From Simmondsia chinensis (Eukaryota; Streptophyta; Magnoliopsida; Caryophyllales; Simmondsiaceae), in NCBI GenBank assembly GCA_018398585.1, contig JAGTTD010000014.1, positions 17,173,387-17,237,386 on the forward strand: DNA of 64,000 nucleotides. Reading direction: 5' to 3'. Below the pieces are notes generated by a model. The model saw only the letters and a program-made list of their open reading frames with translations, searched no databases and was not told the origin of the DNA. Positions 41,129 to 51,602 of this stretch are shown here, in pieces (position 1 is the stretch's first letter; every line of letters begins with the position of its first letter). The position numbers and the translations under genes are program-made.

Positions 41129-43046
41129 ATAGATAACAAGTAAAAGTAATTCATATTGGTGAGAATTTAATATTAATATAATCTTTTTAAAGCATTTTTT
41201 TTGAAATAAACCATAATAAAGATCCAATTTTGCATCTTTTTCTTCTTAGTTATAAAATAAATTTTTATCTTTTTAATTAAGTTATGAAAAAGATGTAAAA
41301 AGATTTTTTCTATCAACCAAACACAAGCCTCACAGTCAACTAAATCTTTTTTATATCTTTACGCTATTAAAAAACTTAACCAAATATAACCTTAAAACTT
41401 AAAATTAAAAAAAAAAAGGGCAAACATTGAATATCATGCACTCTCATAACAATTACTTAAAATTAGAAACCAGTGATTCCCGTGCTTTGCACGGTCATGT
41501 CTTTAAATCTTAAATAACTCTAAATTGTACATTATTGTTTTCCAAATAAAGTTAGCACACGTCCATTGTGAACTTACTTGTACGCTATTGAAGAGCTTTG
41601 AATAATGCAATGTTTAATTTTTTGGCAAATATTTTCAATAATATATTTATTTTAATTTGTTCTTGTATGCCCTGATGGTGTGGATTTTGAAATTTTTAAA
41701 ATTTGTGTGTGTATATCTTGTATAGTTGTTTTTAAATTATATATATATATTATGCATATTATATCATTATCATTATTTTTTTTTTTAAGTTTTTAGCTTT
41801 CGTATTGAAAGCTTTTCTTTTTATAATTGTATTTCCTAGATAAAAATCGGGCTGGTCTGCTTTGGACCGATCTTGAATCGAACCGACCCTAGTTTAAGCG
41901 AGCCAGTCTTTGTTCTCCTGATTTGATGTAGTTCAATCTTCGGTGTGGTTCGATCTAGTCTGGTGTTCTATTGATGTGCACTCCAAGAATGAAGTACTTA
42001 GTATTTTTAATATTCATTATTATATAAAGATATTTGCTTTATCTTTTGAGGAACTTCTTTCAAATATAATTAGGTATTTAAAAATTTTTGCATTTTACTA
42101 GAAATGTTGGAAGCCTTAATATTTTATAATCTATTTTTTTAATATTTTATTCTATCCATGTAAAATAATAGAATGGATATATATTTTTAAAATAATATAT
42201 ATAATTTTTCTTTTTTTGTCTAATGTTGTAGATTTTTTTTTTTTTTCTTTTCAAAACTTAATCAATTTCTTCAAAGTGAATAGATTAGAGTCGTTACCCA
42301 AAATAACTTAAAAAATAACCAAAAATGGCACATTTTGGAAAATAATTCCGTGTCGACATCCACGTGTAAAGTTGATGCCACGTGGATACTAGCTATTTTA
42401 ATATATTTGCAATTTTTTTAATTAACTGGATAACTCCCTTTCACAAAGAAGCATCCAAAGATGTAAGTCATCTGACAAGGTCTGCCACATTAATTGGGTG
42501 CATGCATTCACCCATTTTATTTAAATTAATTTTTAATTTTATTTATTAATTAAATTATTAATTAAATTAAATATATTAATTGTATTTTTTTTATCATATT
42601 ATATTTAACTTTATAATATATATGTTATTTAAATTAAATATATATCATCATTTGTAACATAATTTTGAAATTATATTTAAATTTTATATATAATTTATAA
42701 TAAAAAGTTTAAATTAAGTATTTATTAAATATTTAAATTATCTTATATATACATAGTTTTGTAGTTTACTCATTATTAAAGGTTTCTAATAATAGTTGTT
42801 TGTTGACATAATATTTAGCGTAAATTATTATCTTTAAAATATCATATAACATAAATAATTAAATATCCACTGAAACACGTTATTCAATAAATCTAAAATA
42901 TCTAAAAAAGTTATAATACATTACTAAATATGAAAAGAATATCCTACTAGAAGGACACATCCCGTACATGAGACAATAACATAAGAAGCTTCTTCTTCCT
43001 CAATTAGAGAAGGACACTAGTCGTTAAGGTAACTATGGCCTATGTC
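41129..43046. other. AT-rich intergenic DNA with a Helitron 3' end
   Basis: Very AT-rich and without a long frame. It contains the Helitron terminus described separately, and GTCGACATCCACGTG with GATGCCACGTGGATAC at about 42352-42390. No gene recognised. Confidence 0.45.
41469..41494 (-). mobile_element. Helitron 3' terminus
   Basis: On the minus strand a perfect hairpin CCGTGC-AAA-GCACGG (41494-41480) is followed six bases later by CTGGT (41473-41469), matching the CTRRT end of Helitrons, and the next base is T, as expected for insertion between A and T. The body of the element should extend to the right; its 5' TC end was not found. The domain-free AT-rich DNA there suggests a non-autonomous copy. 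Confidence 0.5.
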
Positions 43047-43932
43047 TGTTAGTATTAGTGTCCTAAGGAATCTAATTTATGTGAACAATTTTATTACTGA
43101 ATAAAAGTTGTTTATTATCATCTATATGTTTACTAGTTCATTTTTATGCATATGATGTTGTTTTCTTTCAAAGCACGTACCATGAGATGAAAGTTCATAA
43201 ATGACCTTTGGGATATCTGTTTTAGTGGATGATGAGATTATGCTATGGAATGACTAATAACAGATTAAAGTGTCATCTAATAATCATATCGTAGTCAGTG
43301 ATGAGTTTGGGCTGCTTCTCTGCTAAGACTATAATATAACATTTAGATAACTTGTCTCGGTTAAGTGGATGGTGATCCAGAATGTCATGTTGGTGTATTA
43401 CAATAAGATTGTTATACTGCATGGACCACGTGATTTGTTTGTTTATACGCTACTATCGAAAGTGAGCAACTCATATATATTTTGTTTATATAATGACTCT
43501 AAATCCGGGAAATAGTCTAAACTCATGCGTGGAATGTTAATTACTTTGATAAGCTAAAAGGATCAGATTATTAAGTCTAACCGGGATCTTACGTTCGTTG
43601 GGTAATTGCATGGAATACAGCGGGACGAATATTTTACTAGGAGTCTATCATGTATAATGTCCCCTTAGTTGATTCAATTGATTCCAAAGACTTTGGCTAG
43701 AGCATTCCATATGTTTGACATTTGAAATTAATACAAAAATATTTTTTTGTGTTAGTGAATTATTTTAGAAGGACGAGTTGGGAACTAAAAAGAAAAAGTG
43801 AGAAAGAATAATAATAGTAGTTTAAGTCTTTTTTCTTATAGACATTTAATAGAGGGGCCAATTGTGAATATCTTACAGAGGTAAAGCTGTGTATATCTCA
43901 CGCCGGGTACCCTGCATATGCAGGCCTATGTC
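43047..43932 (+). repeat. Tandem duplicate of the 5' LTR's first part (886 bp)
   Basis: It begins TGTTAGTATTAG and aligns with 43933 onward (TTTTATTACTGA, GATGTTGTTTTCTTT, GATGGTGATCCAGAATG). Its right end runs into a partial SINE/LINE tail at about 43875-43920 (GTAAAGCTGTGTATATC, CCCTGCATATGC) and then joins GGCCTATGTCTGTTAG, the same phrase that precedes the first copy. The offset is 886 bases. Confidence 0.75.
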
Positions 43933-44710
43933 TGTTAGAGTTGGTGGGAATCCAATTTATGTAAACATTTTTATTACTGACTAAAAGTTGTTTATATGTT
44001 TACAAGTTCATTTTTATACATGTGATGTTGTTTTCTTTGAAAGCACTTACCATGAGATGAAAGAAGTGGATGATGAGATTATGCTACGGAATGACTAATA
44101 ACATATTAGAGTGTCATCTAATAATCAATTCATAGTTAGTGATGAGTTTGGGCCACTTCTTTGCTAAGACTATAATATAATAAGTAGACAACTTGTCTTG
44201 GTTACGTGGATGGTGATCCAGAATGCTATGTCGGTGTATTATAATGAGATTGTTACATTGCATAGACCACGTGATTTGCTTGTTTCTGCACTACTATCGG
44301 AAGTGAGCAACTCATATATTTTTTATTTATACAATGACTCTAAATCCGCAAATAGTCTAAACTCATGCATGGAATGTCAATTACTTTGATACGCTAAAAG
44401 GATTAGGATATTAAATCTAACTAGGATCTTATGTTCATTGGGTAATAGAATGGAATGTAGCGGGCCAGATAATGTACTAGGACTCTATCATGTATAATGT
44501 CCCCTTAGTTGATTCAATTGATTCCAGAGACTTCGGCTAGAGCATTCTATATGTTTGACATTTGGAATTAATACAAAAGTATTTTTCTATATTAGTGAAT
44601 TATACGAGAAGGACGAGTTGGGAACTAAGAAGAAAAAGTAAGAAAGAATGACAATAACAGTTTAAGTCTTTTTTCTTATGGACATGCAATAGAGGGGTTA
44701 ATAGTGAGTA

Positions 44711-44797
44711 CCCTAAAGAAGTAAGGCTACGTACATCCCACCATACATACCCTGCATATGCGAGAATCCTTAAAGTACGGGGTCTGTTGTTGCTGTA
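44711..44797 (+). mobile_element. SINE/LINE 3' tail fragment in the LTR
   Basis: 87 bases (GTAAGGCTACGTACATCCC, ACCCTGCATATGCGAGAATCC, GTTGTTGCTGT) match the shared tail of the 5S-SINE and RTE LINE. They are flanked by 14-bp repeats GTTAATAGTGAGTA (44697-44710) and GTTAATTGTGAGTA (44798-44811), one mismatch, consistent with target duplications. A second, partial copy in the tandem duplicate shows this insertion preceded the duplication. Confidence 0.7.
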
Positions 44798-45186
44798 GTT
44801 AATTGTGAGTAAACTGTTACAAAAAAATTTAACGAGTAAATCTATTTGTTTCTATAGTGCAATAAAACTTATTTAGTGGAATTAAGTTTTACTAAATAGT
44901 AATCCATTATTATCATGATATGCTAATTTGGTTTGAGCCATTTGGAGTTAGGAATAAATTGTCTCTGAAATCCCTGCGCAAGCCTCTAAGTTATGTGCCT
45001 CAAGAAATCGAGAGAATTCATGAGATAAATTATTTATTCAAGAATTGAATAAATTATTTTTAAACCCAAAAATTTATGAGATAAATTTATACTAAAAAAG
45101 GGAAAAAAACACGAAAAAAATCGCACGGGCCAATCAGAGCACAGCAGGAGTGATCAGTGTCTCCTCCCATGCACCAAGCAGTGTGT

Positions 45187-45407
45187 GACACGTGTCGTGC
45201 GCAAGGGCACCCCTATGTTAATCCGTGCCTTATGGCACAAGCGAATCATAGGGTGCCACGTGGCAGCCCGAGATGGGAGAGTTTAAGTACGTGTTGTTTT
45301 TGCATGTTATGGATAATTATTTTGGTATTTTTACTTATCAAAAATATTATTTTTATTTTTTATTTTGTTTTAAATTTAACGAGCCATATTTTAGTCCCCT
45401 ATAAATA
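45187..45407 (+). promoter_or_regulatory. LTR promoter with two palindromic G-boxes and TATA
   Basis: GACACGTGTC (45187-45196) and TGCCACGTGGCA (45254-45265) are perfect palindromes around the CACGTG G-box core recognised by plant bZIP/bHLH factors. TATAAATA (45400-45407) lies 135 bases downstream. Transcription of element D would start near 45430. Confidence 0.55.
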
Positions 45408-45821
45408 TGAAAAATCTAGCTCTTTAGAGTTTGAGAAATTTCACTCAATTTTGACCTAACTAATTAGGGAATTAAAAAGGCCACAGTCTCCTTCCCAATT
45501 AATTTTAAAAAATAGTTTTTAATAATTACTTGATTTCACGATGCCCATACATCCGGTTCTAGGGATTGTAGAGCACATCTCGGAGGTTTAGTTTGGAGCA
45601 TCTTTTACACTTACAGTCTACAACAAGACATTAGATTTCTCAACTTTTCCTTTTAATTTTGTATTTAATTATTTTTTATGTTTATGCCTTCTATCCTACG
45701 CATTGTTATGTTTAATTAGAGTTGTAAATATGTAAATATTTCAAATTATGATCCTGCTACGCTAGATATAGTCGTTGTATATAATTTTAGTTTACAAAAT
45801 TAAAATTATCTACCCAACAAT

Positions 45822-45831
45822 TGGTATCAGA
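45822..45831 (+). promoter_or_regulatory. Primer-binding site of element D
   Basis: TGGTATCAGA starts two bases after the LTR end at 45819; the rest of the site has decayed. Confidence 0.6.
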
Positions 45832-45865
45832 TTATTCATGATGTACACGAAGTCATTGTTCAGCG

Positions 45866-46696
45866 GTGATGGAAGAGCTCACTAGGCATGTCCGAGGGGA
45901 TGTACCTTGGTGCATGCTTTTCACGGACGACATAGTCCTAGTGGGTGAATCTAGAGTAGAAGTGAATGAAAAACTAGAACTTTGGAGGTCGGCCCTAGAA
46001 TCGAAAGGTCTAAGGCTTAGTAGATCTAAGACAGAATATATGAAACTTAAGTTCAGCACCTCTACCACGCCAAGCGCAGAAGTTGTACGGATTGGAATAG
46101 AGCACATACCTCATAAAGCATGCTTTAAATACCTGGGTTTCATGGTGCAGAATGATGGCGAAGTGGACACAGATGTCAACAACGGGATTAAAGTGGGTTG
46201 GCACAAATGGAGAAAGGCAGCGGTGATACTATGTGATAGGAAATTCCCGCTAAAACTTAAGGGTAAATACTATAAGACGGTAGTGAGGCCATCTATGTCC
46301 TACGGGGCAGAGTGCCGGCTTGTAAAGTGTCACCAAACTCAAAAGATGAGGGTGGCAGAGATGAGAAGGATAAGGTGGATGTGCGGATACACAAGGAGGG
46401 ATAGGATCCGAAATGAGGTCATTAGAAGTAAACTGGGTGTCGCCCCAATAGAAGATAAGTTGAGGGAACAACGTTGGCGGCGGTTTGGGCATGTTAGAAG
46501 GAGACCTACCACTGCATCTGTCAGGAGATGCGAACAACTCCACATAGTAGACAGGAAGAGAGGGAGAGGACAGCCAAAGAAGAGCTGGATGGAGACAATA
46601 CGACGGGATCTTACCTATCTCATCCTAAATGATGAGATGGCTCTAGACAGAGTTGTGTGGAGGACTAGGATAGGCGTACCCGATGTAGCGGTGTAG
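45866..46696 (+). pseudogene. RTE LINE reverse transcriptase, C-terminal part (276 codons)
   Basis: The frame opens just before MLFTDDIVLVGES, the reverse transcriptase catalytic motif (F/A-x-D-D). It is followed by the thumb-like region LRLSRSKTEYM, FKYLGFMVQNDG, and the conserved RTE C-terminus: YGAECRLVK, MRMLRWMCG-like MRRIRWMCGYTRRDRIRN, RWRRFGHVRRRP and a GRGQPKKSWMETIRRDL motif. The endonuclease and the reverse transcriptase fingers are missing, so the fragment is dead, although this section is still open. RTE elements carry (TTG)n-like tails in plants and are the likely helpers of SINEs with the same tail. Confidence 0.8.
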
Positions 46697-46849
46697 GAGC
46701 ATCTGTCCACTCGTAAGCTCTATCTAGTGCCACGACTCTACGGTATGCCTATTCCATAGCATAGACATATGGACATGCGGTCCCAGGGGCGGCAATCAGG
46801 GATGTGGTATGTGGCATAGTGGGGTGTGGCCTAGATAGAAGAAAAAATA

Positions 46850-47095
46850 TAAAATGAAGAAGCTGTGTTTGAAGTGGTTCAGGCACGCCAGGAGGAGACC
46901 ATCCACTGCTACAGTCAGGTATTCCGATAAGCTTCGTACCACGCTAGGAAGAAGAGGATGCAACAGGCTAAAGGAGGATCGACTGCAGTCGTACGACAGG
47001 ACCTCACCCACCTAAACCCACGGAAAGAGATGGCCTTAGATAGAGCTAGAGCTCGAGGGAGGACTAGCATAGGAGTAGCAGAGGTAGCTGCCTCA
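46850..47095 (+). pseudogene. Second RTE C-terminal fragment
   Basis: Reading plus-strand frames gives KWFRHARRRPSTATVR and, after a short gap, RGCNRLKEDRL and EMALDRARARGRTSIGVAEVA. This parallels RWRRFGHVRRRPTTASVR ... EMALDRVVWRTRIGVPDVA of the upstream fragment. It is a second, differently diverged copy of the same C-terminal end, frameshifted and not functional. Confidence 0.65.
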
Positions 47096-47368
47096 CACTG
47101 CTACTTATTCTGCTATTTATGTGTTCATAGGCGTATAGGCTTATTAGGCTGTACCTATCTACCTATACGCCTATCTGTCTACTATTGGCATATTTGCTTA
47201 TTTGTTTACTTGGCACATTTGCGTATACTAGCTGCCTTGTAGGAATGTTGTGGCTCGTAGTCTCCTCTAGGACATTTTTATGCTATGGCTTACTCTTTTG
47301 CTTTCATGACCTATTGCTCACAGCTCATTGCTCACAGGTCCCCATGAGGCGATGAAGACTTACCTCTT

Positions 47369-47506
47369 AGGTTGGGGGTCCTCGGAAACAACCTCTTTTC
47401 AGGTTGACACCCTGAAGGGGGAAGGTTGCGTACATCTACCCCCCAGACCCCGCTTTTGCGAGAGCCCTTGAGGCATGGGGATTGTTGGTGTTGTTGTTGT
47501 GGTTGT
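47369..47506 (+). other. RTE LINE 3' tail shared with the 5S-SINE
   Basis: AGGTTGGGGGTCCTCGGAAA, GTTGCGTACATCTACC, CCCCAGACCCCGC, GAGAGCCCTTGAGGCA and a final TTG-rich run match 1675-1820 in order. Such a shared 3' end is what a SINE needs in order to borrow the LINE's reverse transcriptase. Confidence 0.8.
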
Positions 47507-47523
47507 TACATGAAGTCATTGTT

Positions 47524-48535
47524 GGACATAATCGAAAAACCATGTTTTAGATAGATGAGATCATATAAAAGCATGTTGTAATTATTGTTGAATACGTTCA
47601 TATAAATTGTTATATGTTTAGTTGATTGTTTTAAATTGTTTAAAATTCAATTAAAGGAAATGTATTCATCAATATTTACTTTACTTTTGGTTTTTGATTG
47701 TGAAAATTGGATTTTCATGACGAGTGCGCTGAAGTCAAAAAATTAAAAAAGTTTTTATTTTAATTTAGAATGAGATTTTAAAAGGGATTATATGAAAATA
47801 GGCATTTTTCTAAGAGTTTAAAAAAATTTTGAGTCTTATATTGACTTGAATTGATATTATTAAAAGAAATTTAATGACATGTTTAATAGGAGTGAATAAT
47901 TCAATAGTTCTAATTGGATTATGATAGTAATTTAATTATTCTATTCATATTAAAATCAAATAACTATGAGATAACCTAAGATAATTAAAATCCACTGAAG
48001 TGTTTTAAAAATCAAGTGGGACTGAGGTTCAAAGGTTAAAAACTCTCGGTCTCCATTACTGGTCTAATAGTATAGTGGGTCTGCATTACTACCCGAGGAG
48101 GATGTTGATGTGCAGTATACTTGGTTAGACTTCTATTAGAATGAAAGTGCAAGTAATCAAGTGCGGCCATGCCGACATGGAGTTTTTAGTGACTTTGTGT
48201 GGATGTTTATATCATAGTTTACATTTAGCTAAAATACTACATTAGCACCCCGAGGAGCTCTACTGTACTATTTTAGAGACTAAGGACATAATGGTGAATT
48301 ATTAACATTTAGTAAGAGCTCACAAGAAAATATAATAATAGACATACATTCTTAATCGATCTAAGCTTGTTGCGACCTCGCCGACATGGAGTAACGAGTG
48401 GGTAGTTTGGATCATTATTGCTTTCATTATGTTTGGTGTAGTGGATAACTGTTTAATAATGATTGCTAAATTTTGAAAAAAAAAAAAATAATGTCATAAT
48501 TAGATGCATGACTCGTATGGTTTATTTTACATCTT
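47524..48535 (+). other. Element D interior before gag
   Basis: AT-rich 5' internal sequence of the host LTR element with no long frame. A poly-A run lies at about 48477-48488. Confidence 0.4.
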
Positions 48536-49010
48536 TTGAGTGTAATCATGACCACTGTTGGTACATTGCATTCCATACTTAAGAATAACCTCTTTACTAG
48601 ACTGAATTATCCAAACTTGAAAGTGAATCCAGATATTGTGCTAATTCACAAGGGACATAAATTTGTATTAACTGGACCCTATCCTCTTGTGCCTGCTAAT
48701 AATGCCACTACTATTGTCGATAAACGTTATGAGCACTAGATTAAGTCCAATTATCTGACCAGGAGTTATATCTTGGCTTCCGTGTCAAATGTTTTTGAGC
48801 ATCAGATGTTTGAAATGAAGACATCAGCTGAAATGAAAGAACATCTTAAGAAGATGTTTGGTGGGCTAGATAAAACAGCACGAAAGGAGCTTATGAGAAA
48901 GCTCATGTCTATGAAAATTTATTAAGAAAGTCCAGTTCGGGAACATGTTTTGAAAATGATGGCTTATTTAAACGAACCGGAATTCCTTGTTGTTAAGATT
49001 GATAGTTAAT
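48536..49010 (+). pseudogene. Element D gag remnant (copia UBN2-like)
   Basis: The frame from about 48548 has a TTVGTLHSILKNNLFTRLNYP start, typical of copia gag beginnings. After one in-frame TAG (48739 region) it continues with SVSNVFEHQMFEMKTSAEMK, EHLKKMFGGLDKTARKELM, RKLMSMKIY and VREHVLKMMAYLN, the UBN2-type capsid pattern. More stops follow. No zinc knuckle, protease, integrase or reverse transcriptase can be read before the next LTR, so element D looks gag-only, deleted or non-autonomous. Confidence 0.6.
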
Positions 49011-49785
49011 CACAGCACGACATGATATTGGCTCCGTCATTACTCAATTCGGGTTGAACTTTACAATGAATAACAAAAATTATTTGTAGCCTAGGTTAAT
49101 GAAGGAGCTACAAGTAGCTGAGGGGTTGATAAGGGTTAAGGGGACTATCCACTTAACCTAAGCACCTGGACGGGCAGCAGGAAATCATCAAAGAGAAAGT
49201 CGGGAAAGAAGAATTAGGGCAAAGCTGCTAATGTAGCAGCTAAGCAAATTGTTTGTGTGTGATCTTCGTAAATGTGAAAATAAAAAAAACGTGTAAAAGG
49301 GACTCACCGCGACTAATGAGTGAGCCTAATTATGAACCACAACTCTTGACCTGAGCCACTCACCATTTTGGAGAAAAGGTTGTGATGTGTTGGTGTATCT
49401 GACTTCGGTTATACCGTGAATTCTGCTTACGCTTCAATTAAGAAGACTTTGTTAAATGTTTTTTGTGGATTTTTTACGTATTTTTATGACAGAAAATAAA
49501 AAGGATATGCTCCTAACTCAGTGGGAGTTGCAATGATGGAGCAGGGCCCATAGACACCTTTCCTCGTACACTTAAAAGTCAGGAACATGGGTGGAGACAA
49601 ACCCAAAAGCTCAGTAGTCCACTTACAAGCCCAAGTCAATCGAGATTTTAAGCCTTGGACCCTTGACTTATAATAACTCGTATGAGTTTAGGTCTGATAA
49701 GATTAAAATGGAGCAAACCGCATTCAGGTCACTGGATTAGGACCAACGCAGTTAAGGGACAGCCTTGGCCGTCAAAGCCGAACTT
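49011..49785 (+). other. Element D interior after gag
   Basis: No readable pol. A Lys/Ser-rich stretch near 49180-49240 may be the decayed gag tail. The stretch ends where LTR sequence resumes at about 49786. Confidence 0.4.
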
Positions 49786-51102
49786 GTGTATGGAATGTTA
49801 ATTGCTTTGATGCCCAAAATGATGAGCTTAAAATTGAGTAACTAGAATCTTACGTTGTTGAGCAATTGCATGAAGTGTGGCGGGAATGAATATTTTACTA
49901 GGAATATACAATGTAAGATGTCCCCCTAGTTGATTCACAAATATACGAACGGATTATAGAATTTTTGGCCAGAGTATTCCACATATTTGACATTTAGAAT
50001 TATTACAGAAATTGTTTCTGTATTACGAATCATTCCGGAAGGGCAAGTCGAGAACTACGGTGATAGAGGTGAGAAAAATTACGATAGTAGATGTTTTTGC
50101 TCATGGACATCTAATAAAGTGGTTAATTTTCGCAATAAAATTAGCTAAAAAAATTCTTGAGTTAATATATATTCAATTCTAGAGTGCAGTAAAACTTATT
50201 TAGTGAAATTAAATTTTATTAAATAGCAGTCAATTGTTATCATGAGATGATAATCAGATTTGACCCGTTTAGAGCTAGAGTTAGATTGTCCTTGATGTCC
50301 CTCCACGAGCCTCAACAAAAGCACTATTTTGAAAATATTTAAAATTAAATTAATGGGGATGAATTATTTATTTATGAGATAAATAAATTTGTATGCTAAA
50401 CAATTATTCATGAGATGAATATTTAATACGATAACTTACATTGTTATTTAAACAAACAAAACAAAATGTTAAAAAAAAATTGATAATTCAAATTCAAGCG
50501 TATATATATATATGCTGTATGTGGGGGATTTTTGTTAATTTTTATTTTTTTGTTTTTATCGTGTAAATTGTTGGTTTTAGATTTTGGAACTTAGTTTTCT
50601 CTCACGATAAAAAAACTAAAATTGTGTTATGGTTTTTCTAAATTAATGTTTATGATAATTTTTTTGAAAAATTGTTTTTTAGAAAGATAAAAAAGAAAAA
50701 TTTTGTTCCGAGATTTTTCCTAATTTAAATATTTTTAGAGTCCACGCTTGATGCTAATAAAGATCATTGCGAAGAAGATCTCGGGGTATCAAGGAGCTTT
50801 CTTCTTCTAATTTCATATCTATAAATTCAAAGTTTGTATTTGCGCTTCAGGTATGTCTAAATTAAGTATTTGATATTTAATTTGTTCTTTCTTTATTTCA
50901 TTTATTCTATGTACCATATTTATACTTGTTTTATTGGATGTTTTGATTGTTATATTATGAGCCTATTAGAGCAAGATGTAGGTCTAACTAAATAGTTTAA
51001 TTAGATCAGGGCATTAGATTTAAAATTAAGAATTTTAAATTGGTTTTCCGCTGTGCCCGCTCTAGTAGTTTAGGGAAAATTTTTTGAAATACATTCCTAG
51101 CA
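49786..51102 (+). repeat. LTR of the long-LTR family, lacking its first ~430 bp
   Basis: From TATGGAATGTTAATTGCTTTGA it aligns with 44360-45819 and with the solo LTR (GAGTGCAGTAAAACTTATTTAG, CACGCTTGATGCTAA, GCGCTTCAGGTATGTC). It ends TTCCTAGCA at 51102 and is followed by ATTGGTATCAGAGC, a primer site, so it behaves as the 5' LTR of a further element rather than the 3' LTR of element D. Confidence 0.65.
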
Positions 51103-51602
51103 ATTGGTATCAGAGCTAACTTTGAATACGTTTATAATTGACATTAAAGCATCAGGTTTGATAAAATTCGGGTATGTAGAATTAGGAAAAATATGAAATT
51201 TGGGATTTCATTAAAGGAAAAGACTACCCTAAATATTGTTGTTAAAAGAGTTCAATAACAAGATTGAATCTCCGTTAAAGTTAAATTGTTTAAAATTCTA
51301 GATGATCCATGATTTAAACAGGAACCAGATCTAATGTGATTAGATATTGAAAGAGTTGAACGATTTAAATTATTAGTTTAATATGATTAGATTATGAACC
51401 TAGATTTGAAATATTCAATTGTTGGATATTTTGTGACATCCAAAACGAAGAAAACCTGATTGTGTAATTAAAGAGTTTAATAACATGATTGTTGTTCATC
51501 AAATTTAAATTGTTTAAATTGGGATGAATTATAATTAAAATAGTGGGTGCATATTTATAAATAATCTAATGAGATTAAATATTCAAGTAGTTGAATGATT
51601 TA
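51103..51602 (+). other. Internal sequence after the second primer site
   Basis: Starts with TTGGTATCAGAGC at 51105-51117, then AT-rich sequence with repeated ATGATTAGAT and GAGTTGAA words. It is cut off at 51602 by the insertion of the gypsy element. No gene. Confidence 0.5.

Larger units (their letters stand above)
43933..45819 (+). repeat. 5' LTR of long-LTR element D
   Basis: It starts TGTTAGAGTTGG and ends TACCCAACA, followed by a primer-site-like ATTGGTATCAGA. At 1887 bases (about 1786 without the embedded fragment and one of its flanking repeats) it aligns with the minus-strand solo LTR 39221-41128. It carries a TATA box (TATAAATA at 45400-45407) and G-box palindromes upstream. The frames at 44198-44389 and 45157-45459 are incidental. 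Confidence 0.7.
45861..47506 (+). mobile_element. 5'-truncated, chimeric RTE-type LINE
   Basis: Target duplications TACACGAAGTCATTGTT (45844-45860) and TACATGAAGTCATTGTT (47507-47523), 16 of 17 identical, bound the insertion. It contains the C-terminal part of an RTE reverse transcriptase (45866-46696), then a second, diverged copy of the same C-terminal end (about 46850-47095), then a 3' tail ending in (TTG)n. Two tandem C-terminal copies inside one pair of target duplications imply a chimeric origin, such as template switching. It lies inside element D. Confidence 0.8.

Noticed and set aside
39216..41133. Target duplication around the minus-strand solo LTR
   Set aside because: The flanks GATGA and ATAGA do not match, so I report the LTR without one.
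46250..46543. Minus-strand ORFs opposite the RTE reverse transcriptase
   Set aside because: They are shadows of the coding strand; the plus strand has the recognisable reverse-transcriptase motifs.
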